From Arthrobacter liuii (GTDB lineage Bacteria; Actinomycetota; Actinomycetes; Actinomycetales; Micrococcaceae), in contig NZ_BMFW01000027.1 of the NCBI RefSeq assembly GCF_014639275.1, forward strand, positions 1 through 53,746: a DNA stretch of 53,746 bases, read 5' to 3'. The translations under genes and the position numbers were made by a program. This document shows, piece after piece, positions 7,435 through 17,645 of the stretch; the first letter of the stretch is position 1, and each line of letters begins with the position of its first letter. Below the pieces are notes generated by a model. It ran no database searches. It was not told the DNA's origin and was given only the letters and a program-made list of their open reading frames with translations.

Positions 7435-8778
7435 TTAGACGCCGCCGCGGCGGATCAGCCTGCCCGTGGGGGTCTGGCCGTCCACTACGGTTCCGCGGAG
7501 GAAGGTCTTGCGCACCACGCCGGACAGGGCCTTGCCGTCGTAAGGGGTGATGGGGTTCTTGTGCTTGAGCTTGGACACGTCCACCACGAAGGCCTCGTCG
7601 GGCGCGAAAACGGCGAAGTCGGCGTCGTAGCCCAGGGCCAGCTGCCCCTTGTTGGTGAGGCGGGCCAGGTTGGCGGGCTTCTCCGCCATCCAGGACACCA
7701 CCTGTTCCAGCGGGATGCCGCGGTGCCGGGCTTCGGTCCAGATCAGGGACAGGCCCAGTTGCAGCGAGGAGACGCCGCCCCATGCGACGGCGAAGTCGCC
7801 GTTTTCCAGGTCCTTGAGGTCCAGCGTGGAGGGGGAATGGTCCGAGACGATGCAGTCGATGGTGCCGTCCTGCAGGCCCTGCCACAGCAATTCCCGGTTG
7901 GACGCTTCGCGGATGGGCGGGCAGCACTTGTAGGCCGTGGCGCCGTCCGGGATTTCCTCCGCCATCAGGGTCAGGTAGTGCGGGCACGTCTCCACGGTGA
8001 GCTTCACGCCGTCGCGCTTGGCACTGGCAATCATGGGCAGCGCGTCCGACGACGACAGGTGCAGGATGTGCGCACGGGCACCGGTCCAGCGGGCCCGTTC
8101 GATGACCTCGGCGATGGCCTTGTTCTCGGCGCCGCGGGGGCGGGATGCCAGGAACGTGGAGTAGTGGTCGCCGCCCGGATGGGGCGCTCGGTCGATGGCG
8201 TGGGAGTCCTCGGCGTGGACGATCATGAGCGAGTCGAAGGACTTCAGCTCGGCCATGTCCTCCTCCATCTCGTCGGCGTCCAGGTGCGGGAACTCATCCA
8301 CGCCGGAGTGCAGGAGGAAGCACTTGAAGCCGAAGACGCCCTCGTCATGCAGGGGGCGCAGGTCCGCCTTGTTGCCGGGGATGGCGCCGCCCCAGAATCC
8401 GACGTCGACGAACGCCTGGTCCTCGGCCACCTCGCGCTTGAGCTTGAGGTTTTCCACCGTGGTGGTGGGCGGAACGGAGTTCAGCGGCATGTCGATGATG
8501 GTGGTGACGCCACCGGCCGCCGCGGCCCGGGTGGCGGAGGCGAAGCCCTCCCACTCAGTGCGGCCGGGCTCGTTGACGTGGACGTGGGTGTCCACCAGGC
8601 CGGGGAGCAGGGTTTCGTCGTCGGCCAGTTCGATGACCTCGGAACCGGCCAGCCCGTTGCCCAGCGGCTCGATGGCCACGATCTTGCCGTTGCGCACCCC
8701 CACCTCGCGCGGGGCAATGCCGGCGGTGGTCAGGATGCGCTGGCCCCGGATGACGAGGTCAAAGCGTTCTTCAGACAC
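7435..8778 (-). CDS. allB: Allantoinase
   Basis: This 447-residue amidohydrolase-superfamily enzyme opens the allantoin ring to allantoate. Visible metal-site motifs are DTHVHVNEPGRTEWEGF (two metal histidines and the substrate-binding stretch), FKCFLLHSG (carbamylated lysine), HAED and HILHLSS (metal histidines), and VSDHSPS (catalytic aspartate). The GTG at 8778 follows AAGGAGG and overlaps the end of the glycerate kinase gene by eight bases. That start is preferred over one 18 codons upstream that would read far into the neighbour. It acts directly after UraD/UraH. The next enzymes, from allantoate to glyoxylate, are not encoded here. Confidence 0.93.
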   Translation of the reverse strand: MSEERFDLVIRGQRILTTAGIAPREVGVRNGKIVAIEPLGNGLAGSEVIELADDETLLPGLVDTHVHVNEPGRTEWEGFASATRAAAAGGVTTIIDMPLNSVPPTTTVENLKLKREVAEDQAFVDVGFWGGAIPGNKADLRPLHDEGVFGFKCFLLHSGVDEFPHLDADEMEEDMAELKSFDSLMIVHAEDSHAIDRAPHPGGDHYSTFLASRPRGAENKAIAEVIERARWTGARAHILHLSSSDALPMIASAKRDGVKLTVETCPHYLTLMAEEIPDGATAYKCCPPIREASNRELLWQGLQDGTIDCIVSDHSPSTLDLKDLENGDFAVAWGGVSSLQLGLSLIWTEARHRGIPLEQVVSWMAEKPANLARLTNKGQLALGYDADFAVFAPDEAFVVDVSKLKHKNPITPYDGKALSGVVRKTFLRGTVVDGQTPTGRLIRRGGV

Positions 8779-9964
8779 GGAGGTCCTCCTTGGTACTTGC
8801 GGTGGCAGGCCTGTTGGCCGCCAGCCCCGCACTGATCTGGGTGCCCAGCTGCTCCAGCAGCGGCCCTGCCTCTGCTATGCACCTGTTTACATCGCTTTCC
8901 AGCGCCGTCAAAGCGTGGATGTTCCCGAATCCGGCGGCAGCCGCCTGGTCCCGGTCCAGGGTGGTCCGGCCGCAGACCGCAACGACCGGAACGCCCTGCG
9001 CTGCGGCCGCCCGGGCAACGCCCATGGGGGTCTTGCCCAGCAGGCTTTGCTCGTCCAGGCTGCCCTCGCCCGTGATCACCAGGTCCGCGCCGCCCAGCCG
9101 GTCCGCCAGTCCAGTGAATTCGAGGACGACGTCGATGCCCGGCCGCCGCGTTGCGGCCAGGACGGCGATGGCGGCGTAGCCCACACCGCCGGCTGCTCCG
9201 GCTCCGGGAGCCTCGGCAGCTTTGACGGCGCGGAATCCGATCTCCCTGGCCAGGACTTCGACAAACCTGGCCAGGGCGGCGTCGAGCATGCCGACGTCTT
9301 GTCGTGTGGCGCCCTTCTGCGGCCCGAACACCGCTGCGGCGCCTTGGGCGCCGAGCAGCGGGTTGTCCACATCGGATGCCAGCACAAACCGGGTGTCCAC
9401 CAGGCGGGGCTCGAAATCGGTGAAGTCAATGCTGTGCAGGTTTGCCAGCGCAGCCCCGCCGGGTGGAAGTTCGTTGTTCCTGCTGTCCAGGAACCTGGCG
9501 CCGAGGCCCCGAAGGAGCCCCGCGCCGCCGTCGGTATTCGCACTTCCCCCGACGCCCAGCACGATGCGGCGGCAGCCCGCGTCCAGCGCTGCCCGGATGA
9601 GCTGTCCGGTGCCCAGGCTGGTGGCCGTGGTGGCATCCGCCGAATCCGGCCGGCCGCCCTTCTGGACGCTTGGCACCAGGGCAAGCCCGGACGCCGTGGC
9701 CATCTCGATGACGGCCTCGTGGCCCCGGACAGCGAACTCGGCCTCGACCGGCTGGCCGGTGGGCCCACAGACCGTTGCCGTGCGGCGGGTGAAACCGGAG
9801 CCGACGGCGGCGTCAAGGGTGCCCTCGCCGCCGTCGGCCACCGGAATCCGGACCACGTCAAGGTTCCCGCCGGCGCCGCGCTGCAGGCCCTTCTCCAGGT
9901 GCGCGCAGACCTCCGGTGCTGAGAGCGATCCCTTGAACTTGTCCGGGGCAATCACGATGCGCAT
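8771..9964 (-). CDS. glxK: Glycerate kinase
   Basis: This 397-residue protein of the GlxK/GarK family phosphorylates D-glycerate with ATP, the last step of the glyoxylate-to-glycolysis branch. The diagnostic N-terminus MRIVIAPDKFKGSLSA is present, as are VADGGEGT and the glycine-rich VLGVGGSANTDGGAG and LVITGEGSLDEQS segments. Length is within the family's 370-400. It starts two bases after the gcl stop and overlaps allB, so gcl-glxK-allB form a tight unit. The enzyme family normally gives 2-phosphoglycerate. Confidence 0.93.
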   Translation of the reverse strand: MRIVIAPDKFKGSLSAPEVCAHLEKGLQRGAGGNLDVVRIPVADGGEGTLDAAVGSGFTRRTATVCGPTGQPVEAEFAVRGHEAVIEMATASGLALVPSVQKGGRPDSADATTATSLGTGQLIRAALDAGCRRIVLGVGGSANTDGGAGLLRGLGARFLDSRNNELPPGGAALANLHSIDFTDFEPRLVDTRFVLASDVDNPLLGAQGAAAVFGPQKGATRQDVGMLDAALARFVEVLAREIGFRAVKAAEAPGAGAAGGVGYAAIAVLAATRRPGIDVVLEFTGLADRLGGADLVITGEGSLDEQSLLGKTPMGVARAAAAQGVPVVAVCGRTTLDRDQAAAAGFGNIHALTALESDVNRCIAEAGPLLEQLGTQISAGLAANRPATASTKEDLRV

Positions 9965-9966
9965 GG

Positions 9967-11757
<1,791 letters not shown>

Positions 11758-11880
11758 GGGGTGCTCCTTGAAAATTTGTGGGGAAAGTCGGTGGGCCCAC
11801 GCCCGCAGGGTTCCCTGACCGAGCTTGCGAGGGTAGGGAGTGGGCGGGGAGGGTGTGCTGAAGGGAGGCCCGGCGGTACC

Positions 11881-11950
11881 GGGGCACTTTGGGGGGTGGC
11901 CGCCGTCGTAATTGACGACGGCGGCCGGCGTGTTTGTGTCGAAGTGCCCC
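11881..11950 (-). terminator. Nested hairpin downstream of glxR
   Basis: GGCCGCCGTCGT (11898-11909) pairs with ACGACGGCGGCC (11915-11926) around a five-base loop. An outer pair GGGGCACTT (11881-11889) / AAGTGCCCC (11942-11950) encloses it. It lies 19 bases beyond the glxR stop and about 120 bases before gcl. No U-run follows, so it could also attenuate or stabilise the transcript instead of ending it. Confidence 0.5.
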
Positions 11951-11968
11951 GTTTCGGCGGGGCTGCTC

Positions 11969-12847
11969 CTATTTCCTGCCGCTGAGCTGGAGGACCTGCT
12001 TGAAGAGTCCGGAGTGGTCCAGTGCGCCGTCGCCCTGGTTGACGGTGGCGGCGACGAGCTGGGCGGCGACGGCGCCGAGCGGGATGGCGACGTTGGCTTC
12101 GCGGGCGGCGGAGGTGACGATGCCGAGGTCCTTGTGGTGGAGGGCCAGGCGGAAGCCGGGGTCGAAGTTGCGGTCCAGCATCTTCTGGCCCTTCTGGTCA
12201 AGGACCTTGGAGCCGGCCAGGCCACCGCCGAGGACCTTGAGGGCTGCGTCGGTGTCAACGCCGTAGGCCTCGAGGAAGGCGATGGCCTCGCCGAGAACCT
12301 CGATGTTGACGGCGACGATCAGCTGGTTGGCTGCCTTGACGGTCTGGCCGGAGCCGGAGGGGCCGACATGGACGATGGTCTTGCCGACGGCGTTCAGGAC
12401 GTCCTGGGCGTCCTCGAAGTCTGCCTTGTCGCCGCCCACCATAATGGAGAGTGCTGCGTCGATGGCACCTTGTTCGCCGCCGGAGACCGGGGCGTCGAGG
12501 GGGCGGATGCCGGCCTCGCGGGCGTCGTCGGAGAGGCGTTTGGCGACGTCGGGGCGGATGCTGGAGGCGTCGATCCACAGGGTGCCCTGCTTGGCGTTGG
12601 CGAAGACGCCGTCCTCGCCGCTGACCACGCCCTCAACGTCGGGGGAGTCCGGCACCATGGTGATGACGACGTCGGCGTCCTTGACGGCGTCGGCGATGCT
12701 CGAGGCGCCCTTGCCGCCTTCAGAGACCAGCTTGCCGATCTTGTCCTGGCTGCGGTTGAAGCCGGTGACGGTGTGTCCGGCCTTGACGAGGTTGATAGCC
12801 ATGGGCAGGCCCATGATTCCGAGTCCGATGACTGCAACGTTGCTCAT
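11969..12847 (-). CDS. glxR: 2-hydroxy-3-oxopropionate (tartronate semialdehyde) reductase
   Basis: This 292-residue member of the 3-hydroxyacid dehydrogenase family reduces tartronate semialdehyde to D-glycerate with NAD(P)H. The Rossmann motif is VIGLGIMGLPMA (about 6-17). The substrate motif is DAPVSGGEQGA (about 117-127), and the catalytic lysine lies in GSGQTVKAANQL (about 165-176). Its position between hyi and gcl fits the glyoxylate-to-glycerate route. A 66-base imperfect palindrome separates it from hyi upstream, and a strong hairpin follows its stop. Confidence 0.93.
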   Translation of the reverse strand: MSNVAVIGLGIMGLPMAINLVKAGHTVTGFNRSQDKIGKLVSEGGKGASSIADAVKDADVVITMVPDSPDVEGVVSGEDGVFANAKQGTLWIDASSIRPDVAKRLSDDAREAGIRPLDAPVSGGEQGAIDAALSIMVGGDKADFEDAQDVLNAVGKTIVHVGPSGSGQTVKAANQLIVAVNIEVLGEAIAFLEAYGVDTDAALKVLGGGLAGSKVLDQKGQKMLDRNFDPGFRLALHHKDLGIVTSAAREANVAIPLGAVAAQLVAATVNQGDGALDHSGLFKQVLQLSGRK

Positions 12848-12877
12848 GATGGTTCTCTTTCTAAAAGTCTGTGGTGG

Positions 12878-12943
12878 CCCAACTAGGTCGCGCTAAGTGT
12901 CGTTTTGGAAGCTCAAAACGACACTTGCTGCTACTTAGTTGGG
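12878..12943. repeat. 66-base imperfect palindrome between hyi and glxR
   Basis: Two 30-base arms (12878-12907 and 12914-12943) are reverse complements at 25 of 30 positions around the six-base centre GAAGCT. The inner 13 bases (AAGTGTCGTTTTG / CAAAACGACACTT) and the outer eight (CCCAACTA / TAGTTGGG) match perfectly. All mismatches are clustered in the middle of the arms. The size and structure resemble a REP-like or miniature palindromic element. It begins 12 bases beyond the hyi stop and may act as an intercistronic hairpin. Confidence 0.75.
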
Positions 12944-12955
12944 TGCGGGTGGCGA

Positions 12956-13756
12956 TTACTTGGCGGCGTGCTCGCGGATGGCCCAGCTGAAGGCCGTTTC
13001 CTGCGGTTCCTTGTATTCGAGGCCGATGTAGCCCTGGTAGCCGAGTTCGCGGCTGCGGGCAATCCATTCGCCGAGCGGCAGGGTTCCGGTGCCGGGGGCG
13101 CCGCGGCCGGGGTTGTCGGCGATCTGGATGTGGCCGAAGTCCTTGGCATGGTTTTCGATGACAGACTCGACGTCGTCGCCGTTGACTGAGAGGTGGTAGA
13201 AGTCGGCGAGGAGCTTGATGTTGCCGACGCCGGCCTCCGCCTTCACGCGGGAAATGACCTTGAGTGCGTCAGCAGCGGTGAGGAGCGGGTACCTGGGTGC
13301 GCCGCTGACCGGTTCCAGGAGGACGGTGCCGCCGATGCGGGCGACGCCTTCGGCCGCTGCAGCCAGGTTCCTGACGGCGAGTTCGTCCTGTTCTTCAGGG
13401 GCGAATTCGTCCTGCCGGTTGCCGTAGAGGGCGTTGAAGGCCTTGCAGCCCAGGCGCTCGCCAATGCCGGCAACGACGTCGATGTTGTCCTTGAACTCGG
13501 AGCAGCGTCCCTTCCAGGAGACCAGGCCGCGGTCGCCGCCGGGCATGTTGCCGGCATTGAAGTTCAACCCGGTGAGCTGGACGCCGGCATCCGTGATGGC
13601 GTTCTCGAACTTGGTGATTTCGGAGTCGGCCGGGACTGAGGTTTCGAACGGCCACCAGAACTCGACGGCATCGAAGCCGGCGGCCTTTGCGGCGGCGGGG
13701 CGCTCGAGCAGGGGCAGCTCCGTGAGGAGGATGGAGCAGTTCACTGTGTACGTCAT
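12956..13756 (-). CDS. hyi: Hydroxypyruvate isomerase
   Basis: This 266-residue TIM-barrel protein interconverts hydroxypyruvate and tartronate semialdehyde. Family motifs are the N-terminal MTYTVNCSILLTELPLLER, LNFNAGNMPGGDRGL, LLEPVSG (metal glutamate), KLLADFYHLS (metal residues), ADNPGRGAPGTG and GLEYKEP (second glutamate). The ATG at 13756 follows GGAAGGA; an upstream start at 13882 would add 42 residues that read straight through the operator repeats and is rejected. It is the first gene of the cluster, and the site in front of it is therefore the likely control point for the pathway. Confidence 0.92.
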   Translation of the reverse strand: MTYTVNCSILLTELPLLERPAAAKAAGFDAVEFWWPFETSVPADSEITKFENAITDAGVQLTGLNFNAGNMPGGDRGLVSWKGRCSEFKDNIDVVAGIGERLGCKAFNALYGNRQDEFAPEEQDELAVRNLAAAAEGVARIGGTVLLEPVSGAPRYPLLTAADALKVISRVKAEAGVGNIKLLADFYHLSVNGDDVESVIENHAKDFGHIQIADNPGRGAPGTGTLPLGEWIARSRELGYQGYIGLEYKEPQETAFSWAIREHAAK

Positions 13757-13816
13757 CGTAGGTCCTTCCGAGGAGGGGATTTGATCTATCTTCCCTTGCG
13801 CTTGGCTTCGTCGTTT

Positions 13817-13855
13817 TTCCGCTTTATGGAATTTAGATTCTGCTTTATGAAAAGT
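13817..13855 (-). promoter_or_regulatory. Tandem IclR-like operator upstream of hyi
   Basis: On the minus strand TTCCATAAAGCGGAA and TTTCATAAAGCAGAA form a direct repeat spaced 21 bases, two helical turns. The TTCC half of the first copy is mirrored by GGAA. The core GCTTTATG occurs at 13821-13828 and 13842-13849 on the plus strand. They lie about 60-95 bases before the hyi start in an AT-rich pocket. Tandem, weakly palindromic sites of this kind are typical of IclR-family regulators, which commonly control glyoxylate/allantoin genes. No IclR gene lies in the window. Confidence 0.6.
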
Positions 13856-13960
13856 GTAGGGAATGGTCGGCAGGGTAGTCAAGGGGAAGCGTGGGCGGGA
13901 GACTGTTAGGAGGTAAGCCCGCTCTACGGGAATGGCCCGCGCTGCAGGAATGGGGCGATT

Positions 13961-14812
13961 ATGACCGGAGCCCGTCTCCGTTTCTCGGCCTGGCTCGTCG
14001 CCCTGGCCGGATTCCTCGCGGCCTGCTCGCCGACAGTTGGCTTCCAGGAGGGTGCCACCGCTCCCGCTCCGTCTGCCGCATCATCCGATACGGCTGCCGG
14101 GCCGCCGCGGGCCACCGCGCTTGCTCCTCCACCGGTTCCCATCCCGACGGCGGCTCCTCCTTCGTCGCCCGCGCCCACCCAGGCTCCGGTCCCGGCTGCG
14201 GCGCCCCGGCCGTTCGCCCTCGACCTGTACCGGCAAGGTGACTTCGTGCCGCAGTACACCTTCGACTGGTGCGTGGCGGCCAGCATCCAGATGACCCACA
14301 ACCTCATTGACGACACAGGCGGCGGCACGTGGGCTGACAGGGCGCAGCAAAATGAACTGTGGGAGAAGGCGCGCGCACGCTCGTCCGATTCGTTCAACGG
14401 CGCCAACCCTTTCGGCTGGGCGCAGGTGCTCACGGAATCGGGGATGGGGCCATACGCCGTCGTCAGCGTCCCTGGCTATGCGGAAGCTCTGCGGACAGCG
14501 GCCAGTGCCATCACTGGGACGGGCCGGCCTGTGGGGCTGGTGATGTGGAGCGGCCGCCACGCCTGGGTGATGAGCGGGTTCGAATCCCTGGGCGATCCCC
14601 GCCAGTTCCCGGAGTTTGCAGTGACCGGCATCCGTGTCCTGGACCCGCTTTACCCGTACGGCAGCGGGCAGTGGGGGCCGTCGCCCGCGCCCAACAGCCT
14701 GCTCACGCCTGAGCAGTTGGCCACGCAGTTCGTGGTCCGGGAGCCGCGGCGTTGGAGCAGCGGGCTGGCAGCCGGCTACCTGCTGGTGCTGCCGGTGGCT
14801 GCCCAGGGTTAG
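13961..14812 (+). CDS. Secreted lipoprotein with C39/papain-like cysteine peptidase fold
   Basis: This 283-residue exported protein has a signal peptide with lipobox LAAC (cysteine about residue 22). A proline/alanine-rich linker (about 30-85) leads to a globular domain. In the domain, FDWCVAASIQMTHN carries a candidate catalytic cysteine. GRHAWVMSGFES carries a histidine, and VLDPLYPYG follows with a possible third residue. That order (C, H, D) and spacing match C39-like peptidase domains. It is probably anchored on the outer face of the membrane. The target is unknown, and some C39-like proteins are inactive. It stands alone and converges on the MFS gene at a strong terminator. Confidence 0.72.
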   Translation: MTGARLRFSAWLVALAGFLAACSPTVGFQEGATAPAPSAASSDTAAGPPRATALAPPPVPIPTAAPPSSPAPTQAPVPAAAPRPFALDLYRQGDFVPQYTFDWCVAASIQMTHNLIDDTGGGTWADRAQQNELWEKARARSSDSFNGANPFGWAQVLTESGMGPYAVVSVPGYAEALRTAASAITGTGRPVGLVMWSGRHAWVMSGFESLGDPRQFPEFAVTGIRVLDPLYPYGSGQWGPSPAPNSLLTPEQLATQFVVREPRRWSSGLAAGYLLVLPVAAQG

Positions 14813-14857
14813 GCTGCTGCACGCTGCATCTCCTGGACCGCGGCGCATCGGCCATTA

Positions 14858-14901
14858 ACAAGACATCCCCGGCGCAGCAGCATGCGCAGGGGATGTCTTG
14901 T
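14858..14901. terminator. Bidirectional terminator hairpin
   Basis: ACAAGACATCCCC (14858-14870) pairs perfectly with GGGGATGTCTTGT (14889-14901), 13 base pairs around an 18-base loop that contains its own short stem. It lies between the converging lipoprotein and MFS genes, where it can end transcription from both sides. Confidence 0.75.
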
Positions 14902-14912
14902 GGAGCAGGGAG

Positions 14913-16202
14913 TCAGTGCGTCAGGTCCTTGCCTTTGGTCTCGGGGATGGTGAAGACGAACGCCGCGCTGACCACCAGCAACAGCACCGCGTACACGTTG
15001 AACACCTGCGGCGCACCCAGCGAGGAACCCAGCCACTGCTGCAGGTAGGGTGCGGTGCCGCCGAATACCGCCACGCAGATGGAGTAGGGGACGCCAACGC
15101 CCACGGTGCGGATCGACGTCGGGAACAGTTCAGCGTAGACGGCGGGGACAATGGCGGCGCTCGCGGCCACGAAAACCAGCATCACGGACATGCTCACGGC
15201 CAGCTGCCACGCTGAGTCCTTCAGCAGCCAGGTCATGGGGAAGTGCAGCACCGCGGAGCCGATGGCCCCGGCCCAGAGGACCTTCTTGCGGCCGATCCGG
15301 TCCGACAGCTTTCCCCAGACCGGCAGCGCGGCGATGAACACGATGTTGGCGATCACGCCGGCCCACAGGGCCTCGCCGCGGTCGATTTTCAGTGCGGTGG
15401 TTGCGTAGCTCGGAGCCACCACGCCCCAGATGTAGTAGATCACCGTGAGGCCCACCGTCAGGCCGATCACCTGCAGTGCCTGCTTGCGGTAGTGGACAAT
15501 CTGGGGCCAGATCGGCGCGCGCTTTTCGGTGGTCGCTTCGCCCTGGAATGCCTCGGTTTCGTGCAGCCGTGACCGCATGATCAGCGCGTACAGGCCCATT
15601 GCCGCGCCGATCAGGAACGGCACGCGCCAGCCCCACGCGTTCATCGCCTCCGTGCTCAACGCCATGTTCAGGACCGCGCCCAGCAGCGTGCCGAACAGGA
15701 TGCCCACCGTCCCGGACGTGTAGATCAGCGTGGCCCAAAAGCCGCGGTGCTCCTTGGGTGCCATCTCGGACAGGTACGTTTGCGACGACGGCAGCTCACC
15801 GCCGTGCGCCAGGCCCTGCACCAGCCGGGCCACCAGCAGCATGAGCGAGGCGAATGCGCCGACGCTGGCGAAGGTGGGTGCGACGCCGATCATCAGGCTG
15901 CCCAGCGAGGCGAGGCCGACGGCGAAGGTCATCGAGGTCTTGCGGCCCACCCGGTCGCCGATCCAGCCGAACAGGAAGCCGCCGAAGGGCCGGGCCACGA
16001 AGCCGACGGCGAAGATCGCCAGGGTGGACAGCACGGCCGACGCCGGGTCCTCCTTGCTGAACAACTGGCTGGCGATGAAGGGGGTGAACGTGGCGTAGAT
16101 GGCCCAGTCGTACCACTCAACGGCATTGCCGATGCCGGTGCCGACGATGGTCTTGGCGGTGGACATGCGCCCCGTCCGGGGCTTGCTTACTGCAACGGAC
16201 AT
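14913..16202 (-). CDS. MFS metabolite:proton symporter
   Basis: This 429-residue, twelve-helix transporter belongs to the metabolite:H+ symporter branch (like ShiA/ProP/KgtP). GNAVEWYDWAIYATF in helix 1 is diagnostic of that branch. GWIGDRVGRKTSM and KLSDRIGRKKVL are the two loop 2-3 motifs in each half. The family carries organic acids, betaines or shikimate, and the real substrate cannot be read from sequence. The gene follows the M20 amidohydrolase by about 70 bases on the same strand, so both may be controlled by the divergent Lrp-type regulator. It may import the amide or acyl-amino-acid that the hydrolase cleaves. A GGAAGAAG ribosome site precedes the ATG. Confidence 0.88.
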   Translation of the reverse strand: MSVAVSKPRTGRMSTAKTIVGTGIGNAVEWYDWAIYATFTPFIASQLFSKEDPASAVLSTLAIFAVGFVARPFGGFLFGWIGDRVGRKTSMTFAVGLASLGSLMIGVAPTFASVGAFASLMLLVARLVQGLAHGGELPSSQTYLSEMAPKEHRGFWATLIYTSGTVGILFGTLLGAVLNMALSTEAMNAWGWRVPFLIGAAMGLYALIMRSRLHETEAFQGEATTEKRAPIWPQIVHYRKQALQVIGLTVGLTVIYYIWGVVAPSYATTALKIDRGEALWAGVIANIVFIAALPVWGKLSDRIGRKKVLWAGAIGSAVLHFPMTWLLKDSAWQLAVSMSVMLVFVAASAAIVPAVYAELFPTSIRTVGVGVPYSICVAVFGGTAPYLQQWLGSSLGAPQVFNVYAVLLLVVSAAFVFTIPETKGKDLTH

Positions 16203-16270
16203 GGTCTTCTTCCTGGTCGGTTGGTCTGGGGGAGGAGGCAGCGGCGCTGCTGCCGGTTTACGGACGTGTT

Positions 16271-17509
16271 TCAGGATGCTTGGGAGAGGGCGGCGAGCCG
16301 CGAGACGGCAAGTTCCGCGTAGAGCGCGGACCCGTCAGCCAGCACGGCGTCATCAAATGTTGCGTACGGCGAGTGGTTGAAGGGTGAGGCGTCAGGGTCG
16401 GCGCCGGGTGCTACGGCGCTGAGCCCCACGAACGTCCCGGGGACCTCGGCCAGCACCCGGGAGAAGTCCTCGGAGCCGCTCAGCGGGGTGGCCCAGCGGG
16501 AAAGGCGGCGCTCGCCGAAGAGTTCAGTGATCACCTTTTCGGCGGTGTGGGTTTCGTCCTCGCTGGTAATGGTGAGGGGGTACTCCTGGAGGTAGTCGAC
16601 GGCGACCTCCACCCCGTGCGCGGCCGCGATCCCCTTGAGCAGGCGCGGCACGGCGTCCATCATCTTCAGCCGCGATGCTTCCGAGAACGTCCTGATGGTG
16701 GCCTCGATGTGGGCCGACTCGGGGATGACGTTGCGCTTGGTGCCGGCATGCAGCACGCCGACGGACAGGACCACGGGATCGAACATGTTGAACTGCCGGG
16801 TGACCATCACCTGCAGGGCCGTCACCATCTCCGCGGCCACGGTAACCGGATCCTTGGCGGAGTGCGGGGCGGAACCGTGGCCGCCGGCACCGAGCACCGT
16901 GACTTCCAATCCATCCGAGGCGCTGAGCATGACGCCCGGCTTGGTGCAGAAGGTGCCGTGCGGTTCCAGTGAGGAGAACACGTGCATGCCGTAGGCGGCC
17001 TGGACGCGGGTGCCGGCGGCATCCAGGACGCCCTCGCGGAGCATGTAGCTGGCGCCGTCGAAGCCTTCCTCGCCGGGCTGGAACATGAGGACGACGTCGC
17101 CAGTGAGCTGGTGCCTCTTCTCTGCGAGAAGGGTGGCGGCGCCGGCGAGCATGGAGGTATGCAGGTCGTGGCCGCAGGCGTGCATGGCGCCGTCGGCCTG
17201 CGAGGTGAAGTCCACCCCGGTCTTCTCCTGGACGGGCAGCCCGTCCATGTCGGCACGGAGGAGGACAGCCGGGCGGGCCTCGCTGCCGGAGCTTTGGTGC
17301 CCCCCGCCGTCGGCGCCGCCGCGGAGGACCGCGGTGACCGACGTCGTCTCCCTGCCCAAGGTGATTTCGAACGGGAGCCCGTCCAAGGCCTGGAGGACCT
17401 TCTCCTGGGTGCGGGGGAGATGGAGCCCGATTTCCGGCTGCCGGTGAAGATCGTGGCGCAGGCGGACCAGGTCTTCCTGCAGGTCTTTGGCGTCGTCGGT
17501 AATGGGCAC
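16271..17509 (-). CDS. M20 family amidohydrolase (hippurate/N-acyl amino acid hydrolase type)
   Basis: This 412-residue dizinc hydrolase belongs to the M20D family. Motifs in order are RHDLHRQPEIG (N-terminal signature), MHACGHDLHTSML (metal residues), FQPGEEGFDGA (catalytic and metal glutamates) and GMHV; a late SGSEDF supplies another ligand region. A short dimerisation domain is inserted mid-protein (GAGGHGSAPHSAKDP). Such enzymes free an amino acid from an acyl or aromatic amide such as hippurate. It lacks the hallmarks of allantoate amidohydrolase, so it should not be taken as the missing AllC. It is transcribed with the MFS symporter, divergent from the Lrp-like regulator. Confidence 0.88.
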   Translation of the reverse strand: MPITDDAKDLQEDLVRLRHDLHRQPEIGLHLPRTQEKVLQALDGLPFEITLGRETTSVTAVLRGGADGGGHQSSGSEARPAVLLRADMDGLPVQEKTGVDFTSQADGAMHACGHDLHTSMLAGAATLLAEKRHQLTGDVVLMFQPGEEGFDGASYMLREGVLDAAGTRVQAAYGMHVFSSLEPHGTFCTKPGVMLSASDGLEVTVLGAGGHGSAPHSAKDPVTVAAEMVTALQVMVTRQFNMFDPVVLSVGVLHAGTKRNVIPESAHIEATIRTFSEASRLKMMDAVPRLLKGIAAAHGVEVAVDYLQEYPLTITSEDETHTAEKVITELFGERRLSRWATPLSGSEDFSRVLAEVPGTFVGLSAVAPGADPDASPFNHSPYATFDDAVLADGSALYAELAVSRLAALSQAS

Positions 17510-17559
17510 GTGTTTCTCCTCGGCAGTCGGCGTCAGGGCTTGTGGACTATTGTGAAGTG

Positions 17560-17632
17560 GCGTGGTTCACATTGCCCGCAAGCGCTGGAACTATTCTTCA
17601 GCTGCCCATTCCATGCAGGATTCATGCAATAC
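17560..17632. promoter_or_regulatory. Shared control region, candidate Lrp-type sites
   Basis: The 136-base gap between the divergent M20 and Lrp-like genes holds an inverted pair GTGAA / TTCAC near 17550-17570 and a direct repeat of CATGCA near 17613-17630, shortly before the regulator's ribosome site. Lrp-type proteins often bind several degenerate sites in such gaps. Assignment is by position. Confidence 0.35.
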
Positions 17633-17645
17633 ATAAGGAGGTCCC

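Noticed and set aside
7228..8835. 535-codon open frame antisense to allB and the winged-helix gene
   Set aside because: It spans two well-supported genes and their junction. It is a high-GC shadow frame.
13756..13882. Longer hyi start at 13882
   Set aside because: The extra 42 residues translate the tandem operator (visible as repeated FHKAE) and have no family similarity. A good ribosome site precedes 13756.
16271..17509. M20 amidohydrolase as the missing allantoate amidohydrolase
   Set aside because: Its motifs (MHACGHDLHTSML, PGEEGFDGA) are of the hippurate/IAA-amide hydrolase group, and it is paired with an MFS symporter and an Lrp-type regulator away from the allantoin operon.
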